Source: Acidimicrobiia bacterium (GTDB taxonomy: Bacteria > Actinomycetota > Acidimicrobiia > Acidimicrobiales > Ilumatobacteraceae). From it: a stretch of DNA of 12,615 bases. How positions within the stretch are numbered: position 1 is the first letter of the stretch; every line of letters begins with the position of its first letter. The DNA lies in the NCBI GenBank assembly GCA_030425785.1, contig JAUHYJ010000042.1, positions 1 through 12,615 of the forward strand. Direction: 5' to 3'. Both the position numbers and the translations under genes were made by a program. A model generated the notes under the pieces. It did no database searches and was not told the DNA's origin. It saw only the letters and a list, made by a program, of their open reading frames with translations. This document shows positions 1-6,926 of this stretch, piece after piece.

Positions 1-2
1 CG

Positions 3-737
3 CCGCACGAGTGCGGGCCGTTCGCCGCACTGGAAGGGCATGGCGCCGGGCAAGCCGCGGTGTCCGACGGCGCCCGGATGGACCAATGCGCACACGACGA
101 CCACAGCGGCCACGGCGCGGCCGGTGACGAGGTCGCAGTGGCACCGTACGACCCCGACCTCCCGATCGATCTCGGCGGACTGCCCGGCGTGACGCCGCAG
201 CAGCAGGCCTTCGCCGAGAACCTGGTCGCCGCCACCATCCGCGACCTGCCCCAGTGGGCCGACCTCGACGCGGTCGACGCGGCCGGATTCCACTCGATCG
301 GCGACGGCGCGACCGGCCACGAGCACTACATCCAGTGGGACTGGATCGACGACGACGTGTGGCTCGACCCCGACTACCCCGAGAGCCTCGTGTTCGAGCC
401 GCAACCCGACGGCTCGAAGCGACTGGTGTCGGCGATGTTCATGCTGCCGAGTGGCACCGATCTCGACGACGTGCCGGACTGGGGTGGCGATCTCATGCAG
501 TGGCACGTGCACGGCGACCTGTGCTTCACGGACGACCCGGTCGCGCCGCAGGTGGCGGGGCTCAAGCCGATCGGGTCGACCTGCAGCCCGCCACTCGTCG
601 ACGGCACGCTGGCGCCGATGATCCACGTCTGGATCCGGCCGCACGAGTGCGGACCGTTCGCCGCCCTCGACGGCATCGGCGGCGGCCAGGTGCCCGACGG
701 CGAGGCCGTCAGCTGCCTCGGCCACGAGGGTCACTGA
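3..737 (+). CDS. His/Cys-rich protein of unknown function with tandem domain repeats (5' partial)
   Basis: I do not recognise a named function. The reading frame is open to the left edge and 244 residues are visible. A GTG at 60 could serve as a start, but the codons before it (from position 3) read PHECGPFAAL. The same motif recurs in the same frame at 639, 636 nt later, so the protein almost certainly begins upstream and contains at least two copies of a unit of about 212 residues. Copy 1 ends in a His-rich linker (QCAHDDHSGH, about nt 84-113). Copy 2 contains GHEHYIQWDW, an acidic DDDVWLDPDYPES stretch, WHVHGDLCF (about nt 500-526), MIHVWIRPHECGPFAA (about 618-663) and the tail CLGHEGH. 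Conserved His, Cys and acidic residues suggest metal binding, which is inference. The visible part has no membrane helix. It is convergent with the PEP-utilising gene, with a 48-bp gap holding a stem-loop. Confidence 0.8.
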   Translation, partial: PHECGPFAALEGHGAGQAAVSDGARMDQCAHDDHSGHGAAGDEVAVAPYDPDLPIDLGGLPGVTPQQQAFAENLVAATIRDLPQWADLDAVDAAGFHSIGDGATGHEHYIQWDWIDDDVWLDPDYPESLVFEPQPDGSKRLVSAMFMLPSGTDLDDVPDWGGDLMQWHVHGDLCFTDDPVAPQVAGLKPIGSTCSPPLVDGTLAPMIHVWIRPHECGPFAALDGIGGGQVPDGEAVSCLGHEGH

Positions 738-766
738 CCGCTCGTCCTCCTCGACTCTCCCGCTCG

Positions 767-793
767 TCGAGAGCCCGGGATCGGGCTACTCGA
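767..793. terminator. stem-loop between convergent genes
   Basis: TCGAGAGCCCG (767-777) pairs with CGGGCT (782-787) and CTCGA (789-793), leaving one bulged A at 788 and a GGAT loop. This makes an 11-bp stem 30 nt after the plus-strand stop and across the stop codon of the minus-strand gene (786-788). There is no T-tract, so it is called by structure and position and would act in both directions. Confidence 0.5.
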
Positions 794-2441
794 GCACGGT
801 CACCGTGCCGGTGTTGCCGTCGACGCGCACCAGCGACCCGTCCGGGATCCGGCGCGTCGCATCGGTCGCCGAAACGACACACGGGATGTTCAGCTCGCGG
901 CTGACGATGATCGCGTGGCTCAGCGCCGCCCCGACGTCGACGACCACGGCCGACGCCGGCACGAACAGCGGGGTCCACGACGGGTCGGTGATCGGCGCCA
1001 CCAGCACGTCGCCCGGGTCGAGCGCCGTCGGGTCGTGCGAATCGGTGATGACGCGCGCGCGTCCCTCGGCGACACCGGGGCAGCCCGGCAGCCCCTGGAG
1101 CGATTCGCCACCGGCCAGCCGGTCGACGGCGATCGAGTCTCGGTCCGGCCAGCCGGCCGGGTCGGACGACTCGCCGACGAACACGAACGGCGGGATCTTC
1201 GAGCTGAGGACCGCGAACTGGGCTCGGCGCTCGCGGATCCGCTCGGTCAGCACGTTCGGGTTGGGACCGAACAGTTCGTCGGCTTCGTCGTACTCGACGA
1301 AGCCGTAGTCGGCGACGTCGTCGAAGACCTCGCGCTCGACCATGCGCTTCCCGAGCTCGATCATCGGCACCCGGTACTCCTGGATGAGTCGGATGTTGTT
1401 CGTCTTCGTGCGCTCGCGGGCGGCCAACCAGGCCGCCGAGCACCCGATCGCCGCCGCGAGCTGACCGTGGGTCTCCGGGTCGCCCTCGACCATGCCGAGC
1501 AGTTGCTCGGCCGCCGCCGCCCGGTCGGCCGCGGCGCGTTCCTGATGCGCCCGAGGATCGGCGGAGTCGGGTGCGTGCCGCATCCGGTCGATCGCCGCCA
1601 GCGCGAGGTTGGGGTCGGTCTCCCACGTCGGCGACCTGACCTCCCACTCGTTCGGGCCGCGGCTGCCGTAGTGGTACCGGAACTCGTCGAAGCCGGCGGT
1701 GAACTCGTCGCTCGTCGGGTCGAGACGCGACAGGTCCCACATCGCGTAGCTCGGCTCGGCCGAGTCGACGTGGCCGACCCCGCTCAGCAGCGGCATCAGC
1801 AGGTCGAGACGGCCGACGGCGGTCGCGACCTGCTGGATCACCCCGACCGGCACCGTCACGAGCGCCGTCGTGAAGAGGTGCTCGCCGAACAGCTCACGCT
1901 GGTACGGCCGCAGCTCGTCGAGGTAGTCCCAGATCTCCTGGTCCGACATGGCCGCCAGGTCCGGTCGGCGTGCGCGCAGGCCGACCGTGAGCTCGCGGTG
2001 GGCGCTGAGGCGTTCGAGATCGTCGATGTCGGTGATCGTGAAGACCCACCCGAACGTCTGCCCGAGCCGCTCGGTCAGGTCGGGTCGCACGTCGTCGGGG
2101 TGCGGCTCGTAGTCGGGGATGCCGGGCTGCACACCGAAGAACTGCTCGTCGATGTCACGCCAGGTCAGCCCCGGCGCGCGTTCGCCGAACAAGCGCATCA
2201 CCGACGCGTTCAGGTACGTGTAGCCACCGGCGACGCCCATCATGCAGAAGTCGTCCGCGGGGAACTCGTCCGGATCGAAGGCCCCCAGCCGGATGTAGGC
2301 GTCGCGGAAACCGAGCTCGGACTCCCAGAACAGGTTCGAGCGCGTCCCCGGGGCGATCGGGTCGGGGAACACCTCCCCCACGTTCGCCCGCGTGTAGATC
2401 GGAAACCGTTCGGACAAGCCGGTATCGGTCGCAGCCAGCAT
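786..2441 (-). CDS. PEP-utilising enzyme with mobile phospho-His domain, no ATP-grasp domain
   Basis: The 551-residue protein resembles the C-terminal half of rifampin phosphotransferase/PEP-synthase-type enzymes. Near the N-terminus it has the TRANVGEVFPDPIAPGT signature that opens this region in that family. The last 100 residues form the swivelling domain: GCPGVAEGRARV, ITDPSWTPLF, then GAALSHAIIVSRELNIPCVV. His509 in the LSHAIIVSRE motif matches the phosphate-carrying histidine of the family. The N-terminal ATP-grasp (PPDK_N-like) domain that normally charges this histidine is absent, so the protein either works with a separate partner or has another role; the substrate is unknown. I chose ATG 2441 over GTG 2447 because the G-rich Shine-Dalgarno (AGGGGG) lies 5 nt before the ATG but overlaps the GTG. 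It is divergent from the ABC1 kinase gene. Confidence 0.85.
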   Translation of the reverse strand: MLAATDTGLSERFPIYTRANVGEVFPDPIAPGTRSNLFWESELGFRDAYIRLGAFDPDEFPADDFCMMGVAGGYTYLNASVMRLFGERAPGLTWRDIDEQFFGVQPGIPDYEPHPDDVRPDLTERLGQTFGWVFTITDIDDLERLSAHRELTVGLRARRPDLAAMSDQEIWDYLDELRPYQRELFGEHLFTTALVTVPVGVIQQVATAVGRLDLLMPLLSGVGHVDSAEPSYAMWDLSRLDPTSDEFTAGFDEFRYHYGSRGPNEWEVRSPTWETDPNLALAAIDRMRHAPDSADPRAHQERAAADRAAAAEQLLGMVEGDPETHGQLAAAIGCSAAWLAARERTKTNNIRLIQEYRVPMIELGKRMVEREVFDDVADYGFVEYDEADELFGPNPNVLTERIRERRAQFAVLSSKIPPFVFVGESSDPAGWPDRDSIAVDRLAGGESLQGLPGCPGVAEGRARVITDSHDPTALDPGDVLVAPITDPSWTPLFVPASAVVVDVGAALSHAIIVSRELNIPCVVSATDATRRIPDGSLVRVDGNTGTVTVLE

Positions 2442-2473
2442 GAGCACCCCCTGTGGTTCACTGGGCTCGATCG

Positions 2474-2518
2474 GTCGCCCCCCAGCGACCGGAGAACGAC
2501 GTTACACCGCTGGGCGAC
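2474..2518. repeat. imperfect inverted repeat in the divergent PEP-enzyme/ABC1 intergenic region
   Basis: The left arm GTCGCCCCCCAGCG (2474-2487) and right arm CGCTGGGCGAC (2508-2518) are complementary over 11 bp if three extra C residues bulge from the left arm. The 20-nt spacer contains GTTACA on the plus strand, the reverse of which gives TAACGT, a possible -10 for the minus-strand gene. It could be an operator or a hairpin in the leader of the minus-strand transcript. The rest of the 2442-2620 intergenic region shows nothing I can name. Confidence 0.3.
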
Positions 2519-2620
2519 GCGGGTCGACCGCCGCCGCAGGGCCGCCGGAGGGCGGACCGAGCCGGTGCGAGATCGGTCCGGCTCGGGAAGGTCTGGGCCA
2601 CCCCGCCGGTTGTACGAACC

Positions 2621-4210
2621 ATGCCCACCCCCTCCGACCGCGAATGGGGCGCCTTTTCCGACGCGGCGCCCTGGACCCTCGACCTCGATGCGATCTCCTG
2701 GCGCGACGGCGTCGACGAGCTGCGTCGGGCCGCCGCGGCCGAGGTGCCGGCCCTCACCCGGCCACGCCGGCTGCCGCCGGGGCTTCGTGTCGCCACGGTC
2801 GTCGGCGGGCTCGGCGGCGCGATCGTCCCGTGGCTCGTCCGCAAGAAGTTCGACCGCTACGAGTCGCCCGAGGCGTCGCGGGCCGATCTGTCGTTCCGCC
2901 TCCGGGGCGCCGCCGAACGGTTCGGGGCCAGCTACATCAAGCTGCTCCAGATCATCTCGTCCGGCGAAGGACTCTTCCCCGACGAGCTGATCGCCGAGTT
3001 CAAGAAGTGTCGCGACCAGGTGCCGGCCGAGCCGTTCGACGCCGTGCGGGCCACGATCGAGGCCGATCTCGGCCGCCCGATCGACGAGGTGTTCAGCCAC
3101 ATCGAGCGCGTCCCGCTCGCAGCCGCGTCGATCGCCCAGGTGCACGCGGCCACGCTGCGCACCGGCGAGCAGGTCGTGGTCAAGGTCCAGCGCCCGGACG
3201 TGAGCGAGCTGGTCCGCCGCGACCTCGCCGTCATGGCCTGGATCGCGCCACATCTCGTCGGGCGGATCCCGGTGGCGGCGCTCGCCAACCCGCCGGCGCT
3301 CGTCGAGCTGTTCGCCGAGACGATCGTCGAGGAGCTCGACTTCCGGCTCGAGGCCGGCAACATGCTCGACATCGCGATGATGCTGCGCGATCTCGGCCAG
3401 GAGAACTACGAGGTGCCGCGCCCTCACCCCGACCTCGTCACCCGGCGTGTCCTCGTGATGGAGCGGCTCTCGGGTTTCAACTTCGACGACGTCGCCGGGA
3501 TGCAGGACGCCGGGATCGACACCCACGAGGTCGTCCGCACCGGCATGATCGCGTTCATGGAGGGTGCGCTGATCCACGGCGTGTTCCACGGCGACCTCCA
3601 CGGCGGCAACCTCTTCGTCATGGCGGACGGCCGGACGGCGCTGCTCGACTTCGGCATCGTCGCCCGCCTCTCCCACGAGCGTCGCATGGCGTTCCTGCGG
3701 CTCATGCTCGGGGCGACCACGAACGACCTCAAGGGCCAGATGGCCGCGCTGCGCGACCTCGGCGCCCTGCCGCCCGACACCGACCTCGACGCGGTGATCC
3801 GAGACATCGGTCTCGACCAGCCGACGATCGACCCGACCACGCTGACCGGCGACGAGATGATCAGGGAGGTGCAGCGGGTCGTCAAGGCCCTGCTCGCGTA
3901 CGGCGCGAAGCTGCCGAAGGAGCTGATGCTGTACGTCAAGAACATGGTGTTCCTCGACGGTGCGATCGCCCGGCTGGCTCCCGAGCTCGACCTGCTGGCC
4001 GAGGTGACGAACATCTCGATGTACTTCGCCCAGCGTCACGGCGAACGCATCGCGGCCGACCTCGGCATGGCCGCGCTCAGCGTCGACGTCGACCTCGGCA
4101 GCGTCAAGGCCGGTCTGGGCGTCGACGATGGGGTCGAGTCCCTCACGTACCGCGAGCTGCAGGAGCGCCGCCAGCTGATCCAGAAGCGCATGCGGGCCGC
4201 CGCGCGCTGA
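2621..4210 (+). CDS. ABC1/UbiB/AarF family atypical kinase
   Basis: The 529-residue protein is a member of the ABC1/UbiB/ADCK family of protein-kinase-like ATPases, linked in other organisms to isoprenoid-quinone and lipid metabolism. Its substrate here is unknown. Motifs in order: the KxGQ region FGASYIKLLQ (Lys107-Gln110), the acidic SSGEGLFPDEL segment, the Ala-rich loop AAASIAQVH (167-175), VVVKVQRP with the nucleotide-binding Lys188, EELDFRLEAGN (237-247), the catalytic loop HGDLHGGN (323-330) and the metal-binding LDFG (342-345). The family glycine of KxGQ is Leu109 and the usual HADPHPGN is HGDLHGGN. In-frame GTG codons go back to 2453, but the sequence before ATG 2621 is low-complexity Arg/Pro/Gly and precedes all conserved residues. 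No good Shine-Dalgarno is visible before 2621. nucS follows 39 bp downstream on the same strand. Confidence 0.88.
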   Translation: MPTPSDREWGAFSDAAPWTLDLDAISWRDGVDELRRAAAAEVPALTRPRRLPPGLRVATVVGGLGGAIVPWLVRKKFDRYESPEASRADLSFRLRGAAERFGASYIKLLQIISSGEGLFPDELIAEFKKCRDQVPAEPFDAVRATIEADLGRPIDEVFSHIERVPLAAASIAQVHAATLRTGEQVVVKVQRPDVSELVRRDLAVMAWIAPHLVGRIPVAALANPPALVELFAETIVEELDFRLEAGNMLDIAMMLRDLGQENYEVPRPHPDLVTRRVLVMERLSGFNFDDVAGMQDAGIDTHEVVRTGMIAFMEGALIHGVFHGDLHGGNLFVMADGRTALLDFGIVARLSHERRMAFLRLMLGATTNDLKGQMAALRDLGALPPDTDLDAVIRDIGLDQPTIDPTTLTGDEMIREVQRVVKALLAYGAKLPKELMLYVKNMVFLDGAIARLAPELDLLAEVTNISMYFAQRHGERIAADLGMAALSVDVDLGSVKAGLGVDDGVESLTYRELQERRQLIQKRMRAAAR

Positions 4211-4235
4211 GCGCCGACCGCGGAACGGGGAGCGG

Positions 4236-4241
4236 TAGGGT
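4236..4241 (+). promoter_or_regulatory. putative -10 box for a leaderless nucS transcript
   Basis: TAGGGT fits the actinobacterial TANNNT -10 pattern and ends 8 nt before the GTG start of nucS, the spacing expected if transcription starts at the start codon. No clear -35 or Shine-Dalgarno is seen. It lies within the 39-bp gap after the kinase gene, so nucS could be transcribed on its own. Confidence 0.35.
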
Positions 4242-4249
4242 CGGCGAGC

Positions 4250-4921
4250 GTGCGTCTCGTCATCGCTCGCTGCTCGGTCGACTACGCCGGCCGCCTGGCC
4301 GCCCACCTGCCCGAGGCCAATCGCCTCATCATGGTGAAAGCCGACGGGTGCGTCGCGATCCATGCCGACGGTGGCGCCTACAAACCGCTCAACTGGATGA
4401 ACGCCCCGAACAAGCTGGTCGAGATCACCGATGGCGACCCGGTGCAGTGGGTCGTCACCAACCCGAAGAGCGAGACGCTGACGATCACCCTCCACGAGGT
4501 GCTGAGCGACACCGCCCACGAACTCGGCGACGACCCCGGCCTGCAGAAGGACGGCGTCGAGGCCCACCTCCAAGAACTGCTGGCGGCGTCACCCGAGGCG
4601 ATCGAGGACGGCCTCACGCTGGTGCGACGCGAGTACCCGACCGCGATCGGCCCGGTCGATCTGGTCTGCAAGGACCCGGGCGGCGTCACCGTCGCCGTCG
4701 AGGTCAAGCGTCGCGGCGAGATCGACGGTGTCGAGCAGCTGGCCCGCTACATCGAGCGACTCGAGCTCGATTCGTCGCTCGGCGACGTCCGCGGCGTGTT
4801 CGTCGCCCAGTCGATCAAGCCGCAGGCCAAGGTGTTGGCCGAGAGCCGAGGGTTCCGCTGGGTCGAGGTCGACTACGACGAACTGCGCGGCATGGCCCCC
4901 GACGAGCTCCGCCTGTTCTGA
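4250..4921 (+). CDS. nucS: endonuclease NucS (EndoMS), non-canonical mismatch repair
   Basis: The 223-residue protein matches NucS/EndoMS, which cuts both strands at mismatches (notably G-T, G-G, T-T) and supplies mismatch repair in Actinobacteria and many Archaea that lack MutS/MutL. The N-terminal DNA-binding and dimerisation half begins [16 protein letters not shown], typical of the family. The C-terminal RecB-like nuclease has Asp137 (GPVDLV), Glu151 and Lys153 ([17 protein letters not shown]) and Gln163. The Asp-14-Glu-2-Lys spacing equals that of the archaeal enzymes. The C-terminus ends in LRLF, like the short sliding-clamp-binding tails reported for actinobacterial NucS. The GTG at 4250 gives the expected N-terminus. 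It lies downstream of the ABC1 kinase gene and is convergent with a membrane-protein gene 38 bp away. Confidence 0.95.
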   Translation: MRLVIARCSVDYAGRLAAHLPEANRLIMVKADGCVAIHADGGAYKPLNWMNAPNKLVEITDGDPVQWVVTNPKSETLTITLHEVLSDTAHELGDDPGLQKDGVEAHLQELLAASPEAIEDGLTLVRREYPTAIGPVDLVCKDPGGVTVAVEVKRRGEIDGVEQLARYIERLELDSSLGDVRGVFVAQSIKPQAKVLAESRGFRWVEVDYDELRGMAPDELRLF

Positions 4922-4923
4922 CG

Positions 4924-4961
4924 GAGCCGGCCGGGGGCCGCTGCCGGCGATCGGCGGGCTC
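4924..4961. terminator. possible shared terminator between nucS and the channel gene
   Basis: GAGCC (4924-4928) pairs with GGCTC (4957-4961). After one G-G mismatch, GCCG (4930-4933) pairs with CGGC (4952-4955). The stem lies directly after the nucS stop and runs into the stop codon of the minus-strand gene. A 10-nt direct repeat AGCCGGCCGG (4925-4934 and 4962-4971), each copy holding the 8-bp palindrome CCGGCCGG, offers alternative pairings. There is no T-tract, so confidence is limited. Confidence 0.3.
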
Positions 4962-5685
4962 AGCCGGCCGGTGGCGTGTCGGTCGTCGGCGAGGCCGGAG
5001 CGGCGTCGTGCTGCTCCTTGGCTCCCGCCACGCTGTCGTAGACGGCCGGCCAGAATCGGTCCCGAGCCGCCCAGACACCACCGACGCCGAACTTGATCAC
5101 CAAGATGGCGCCGAGGCTGTACGTGATGGTCTGCCACAACGTGTCGACGACGTCCTCGGCGAACTCGAGCTGGTCGACGGCGGCGAAGATGCCGATCACC
5201 CAGATCGCGCCGAACGCGAGCTTGGTGATGAACGAGCCGGCGTCGAGATGGGCGACCGCGGCCGACACGAGCCCGCGCACCGCATTGGCGACCACACCCG
5301 TCAAGATGATGATCAGGATCGCGATGAACAACCGCGGAATGAACGCGATCAACCCGTCGAAGGCGTCGTTCACCGCCGTGTCGCCGAACACACTGATCGC
5401 CAGCTGGATCACGACCAGCATCAGGCCGTAGTAGATGATCAGCGCGAGCAGACGCCCCGAGTCGGCGTAGCCGGCCCGCTCGATCGGCGCTCCGAGACCC
5501 GACTTGTCGATGTAGGAGTCGAAGTTGACTTTCTTCAGGATGGCCTCGACGGCCTTGCGGATGACCCTGGCGATGAACCACCCGACCAACAGCACGACGA
5601 TCGCGGCAACGACGTCGGGCAGGTACCGCACGAGGTCGCGCCACGCGTCCTCGATGCCCTGTCCCCAATCAACGGCGAGATGCAT
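4960..5685 (-). CDS. small mechanosensitive-channel-like membrane protein (conserved TM-helix repeats)
   Basis: The 241-residue protein belongs to the group of small mechanosensitive-ion-channel-related proteins (CmpX-like) built from the conserved TM-helix module. Five hydrophobic helices are visible at about residues 22-42, 78-100, 113-135, 154-172 and 182-204. The two family modules are seen as PDVVAAIVVLLVGWFIARVIRKAVEAILKK and, later, IPRLFIAILIIILTGVVANAVRGLV, each a helix followed by a basic amphipathic stretch. The soluble beta-domain and alpha/beta domain of full MscS are absent. The C-terminus is a short hydrophilic Ala/Thr/Pro tail. An osmotic or membrane-tension role is inferred from the family. 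ATG 5685 is supported by a GGGGAAGG Shine-Dalgarno about 7 nt upstream. It is convergent with nucS and divergent from mscR. Confidence 0.8.
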   Translation of the reverse strand: MHLAVDWGQGIEDAWRDLVRYLPDVVAAIVVLLVGWFIARVIRKAVEAILKKVNFDSYIDKSGLGAPIERAGYADSGRLLALIIYYGLMLVVIQLAISVFGDTAVNDAFDGLIAFIPRLFIAILIIILTGVVANAVRGLVSAAVAHLDAGSFITKLAFGAIWVIGIFAAVDQLEFAEDVVDTLWQTITYSLGAILVIKFGVGGVWAARDRFWPAVYDSVAGAKEQHDAAPASPTTDTPPAG

Positions 5686-5702
5686 GATCTGCCTTCCCCT
5701 CT

Positions 5703-5743
5703 GGGCGCCCGGTCGGGCGCCCGGTCACGGGGCACGCCCGTGA
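5703..5743. repeat. tandem GGGCGCCCGGTC repeat and hairpin upstream of the channel gene
   Basis: GGGCGCCCGGTC occurs twice in tandem (5703-5726); each copy holds the 8-bp palindrome GGGCGCCC. Directly after comes a perfect 7-bp stem, TCACGGG (5725-5731) and CCCGTGA (5737-5743), with a 5-nt loop. All of this sits 18-58 bp before the ATG of the minus-strand channel gene and could be a regulator site or a structured 5' leader. Confidence 0.35.
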
Positions 5744-5824
5744 ATCAGCACACCCCTCGGTTGACTCGACCGTACCGTCTCCCCCTGCGACACCCGCGGA
5801 GGCTCGCCCGAACCGACGCCGTGT

Positions 5825-5830
5825 TACCGT
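5825..5830 (+). promoter_or_regulatory. putative -10 box for a leaderless mscR transcript
   Basis: TACCGT fits TANNNT and ends 7 nt before the mscR ATG, which has no Shine-Dalgarno. A second TACCGT lies at 5773-5778 and TTGACT at 5761-5766, but the latter two are only 6 nt apart and do not form a normal -35/-10 pair. Confidence 0.35.
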
Positions 5831-5837
5831 CCGGGCC

Positions 5838-6926
5838 ATGTCACAAGTGGTTCGTGGAGTCATCGCCCGCGCCAAGGGCGAACCGGTCACCGTCGAGAAC
5901 GTCGTCGTCCCCGACCCCGGTCCGGGCGAGGCGGTCGTGAAGATCCAGGCGTGCGGCGTCTGCCACACCGACCTGCACTACCGCGAGGGCGGCATCAACG
6001 ACGAGTTCCCGTTCCTGCTCGGCCACGAGGCCGCCGGCGTCGTCGAGTCGGTCGGCGAGGGCGTCACCAACGTGGCTCCCGGCGACTACGTGATCCTCAA
6101 CTGGCGTGCGGTGTGCGGCAACTGCCGCAGCTGCCTCAAGGGCAAGCCGTGGTACTGCTTCTCGACGTTCAACGCCGATCAGAAGATGACCCTCGAGGAC
6201 GGCACCGAACTGTCACCGGCGCTCGGCATCGGCGCGTTCATCGAAAAGACGCTCGTGCATTCGGGCCAGTGCACGCCGGTCGACCCCGAGGCACCGGCGA
6301 CGGCCGCCGGGTTGCTCGGCTGCGGTGTCATGGCCGGGCTCGGCGCCGCGATCAACACCGGCGACGTCGGCCGCGGCGACTCGGTCGCGGTGTTCGGCTG
6401 CGGCGGCGTGGGCGACGCGGCGATCGCCGGTGCGTACCTCGCCGGTGCGTCGACGATCATCGCCGTCGACATCGACGACACCAAGCTCGAGTGGGCCAAG
6501 GAGTTCGGCGCCACGCACACGTGCAACGCCAACGAGACCGACGCCGTCGAGTACATCCAGTCGGTCACCGACGGCAACGGCGCCGACGTCTGCATCGACG
6601 CCGTGGGCCACCCCGAGGTCTACCAGCAGTGCTTCCAGGCCCGCGACCTCGCCGGCACCGTCGTGCTGGTGGGTGTACCGAACCCCGAGATGAAGCTCGA
6701 GCTGCCGTTCATCGAGGTGTTCGGCCGCGGCGGCGCGCTCAAGTCGTCGTGGTACGGCGACTGCCTCCCGAGCCGCGACTTCCCGATGCTGATCGACCTC
6801 TACCGCCAGGGCCGCCTCGACCTCGACCGCTTCGTGTCCGAGACGATCGGCATCGACGGTGTCGAGGAGGCCTTCCACAAGATGGAGCGCGGCGAGGTCC
6901 TCCGCAGCGTCGTGGTGATCGACTGA
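5838..6926 (+). CDS. mscR: mycothiol-dependent formaldehyde dehydrogenase / S-nitrosomycothiol reductase
   Basis: The 362-residue zinc alcohol dehydrogenase matches mycobacterial MscR/AdhE2 over its whole length (e.g. [58 protein letters not shown]). In that family it oxidises S-hydroxymethyl-mycothiol, formed from formaldehyde and mycothiol, with NAD+, and also reduces S-nitrosomycothiol. Catalytic zinc ligands are Cys42, His63-Glu64 and Cys162. The structural zinc site is Cys93, Cys96, Cys99 and Cys107. The Rossmann motif is GCGGVG (187-192), followed by Asp211 in IIAVDIDD for NAD specificity. All key residues are present and the length is normal. The stop codon overlaps the start of the metallo-beta-lactamase-fold gene by 1 nt. 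Its presence implies that the host makes mycothiol. Confidence 0.95.
   Translation: MSQVVRGVIARAKGEPVTVENVVVPDPGPGEAVVKIQACGVCHTDLHYREGGINDEFPFLLGHEAAGVVESVGEGVTNVAPGDYVILNWRAVCGNCRSCLKGKPWYCFSTFNADQKMTLEDGTELSPALGIGAFIEKTLVHSGQCTPVDPEAPATAAGLLGCGVMAGLGAAINTGDVGRGDSVAVFGCGGVGDAAIAGAYLAGASTIIAVDIDDTKLEWAKEFGATHTCNANETDAVEYIQSVTDGNGADVCIDAVGHPEVYQQCFQARDLAGTVVLVGVPNPEMKLELPFIEVFGRGGALKSSWYGDCLPSRDFPMLIDLYRQGRLDLDRFVSETIGIDGVEEAFHKMERGEVLRSVVVID

Noticed and set aside
60..62. GTG as the start of the first gene
   Set aside because: Codons before it encode a motif repeated in frame 212 codons later, so translation must begin upstream of the window.
709..1740. 343-codon minus-strand open frame
   Set aside because: It lies in another frame of the PEP-utilising enzyme gene and is Arg-rich without motifs.
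2453..2620. N-terminal extension of the ABC1 kinase from GTG 2453
   Set aside because: The extra 56 residues are low-complexity and reach into the divergent promoter region; ATG 2621 is the better start.
915..2990. 691-codon plus-strand open frame
   Set aside because: It is antisense to the PEP-utilising enzyme and then out of frame with the kinase; no recognisable domain.
2240..4573. 777-codon minus-strand open frame
   Set aside because: It is antisense to the well-supported ABC1 kinase and nucS genes and has an Arg/His/Asp-rich shadow composition.
2440..5940. 1166-codon plus-strand open frame
   Set aside because: It runs through the ABC1 kinase and nucS in another frame and antisense to the channel gene. 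Its translation is Arg/Pro/Gly-rich with no motifs, a typical high-GC shadow.
5951..6925. 325-codon extension of the MBL hydrolase through mscR
   Set aside because: It is the out-of-frame shadow of mscR; the ATG overlapping the mscR stop is the proper start.
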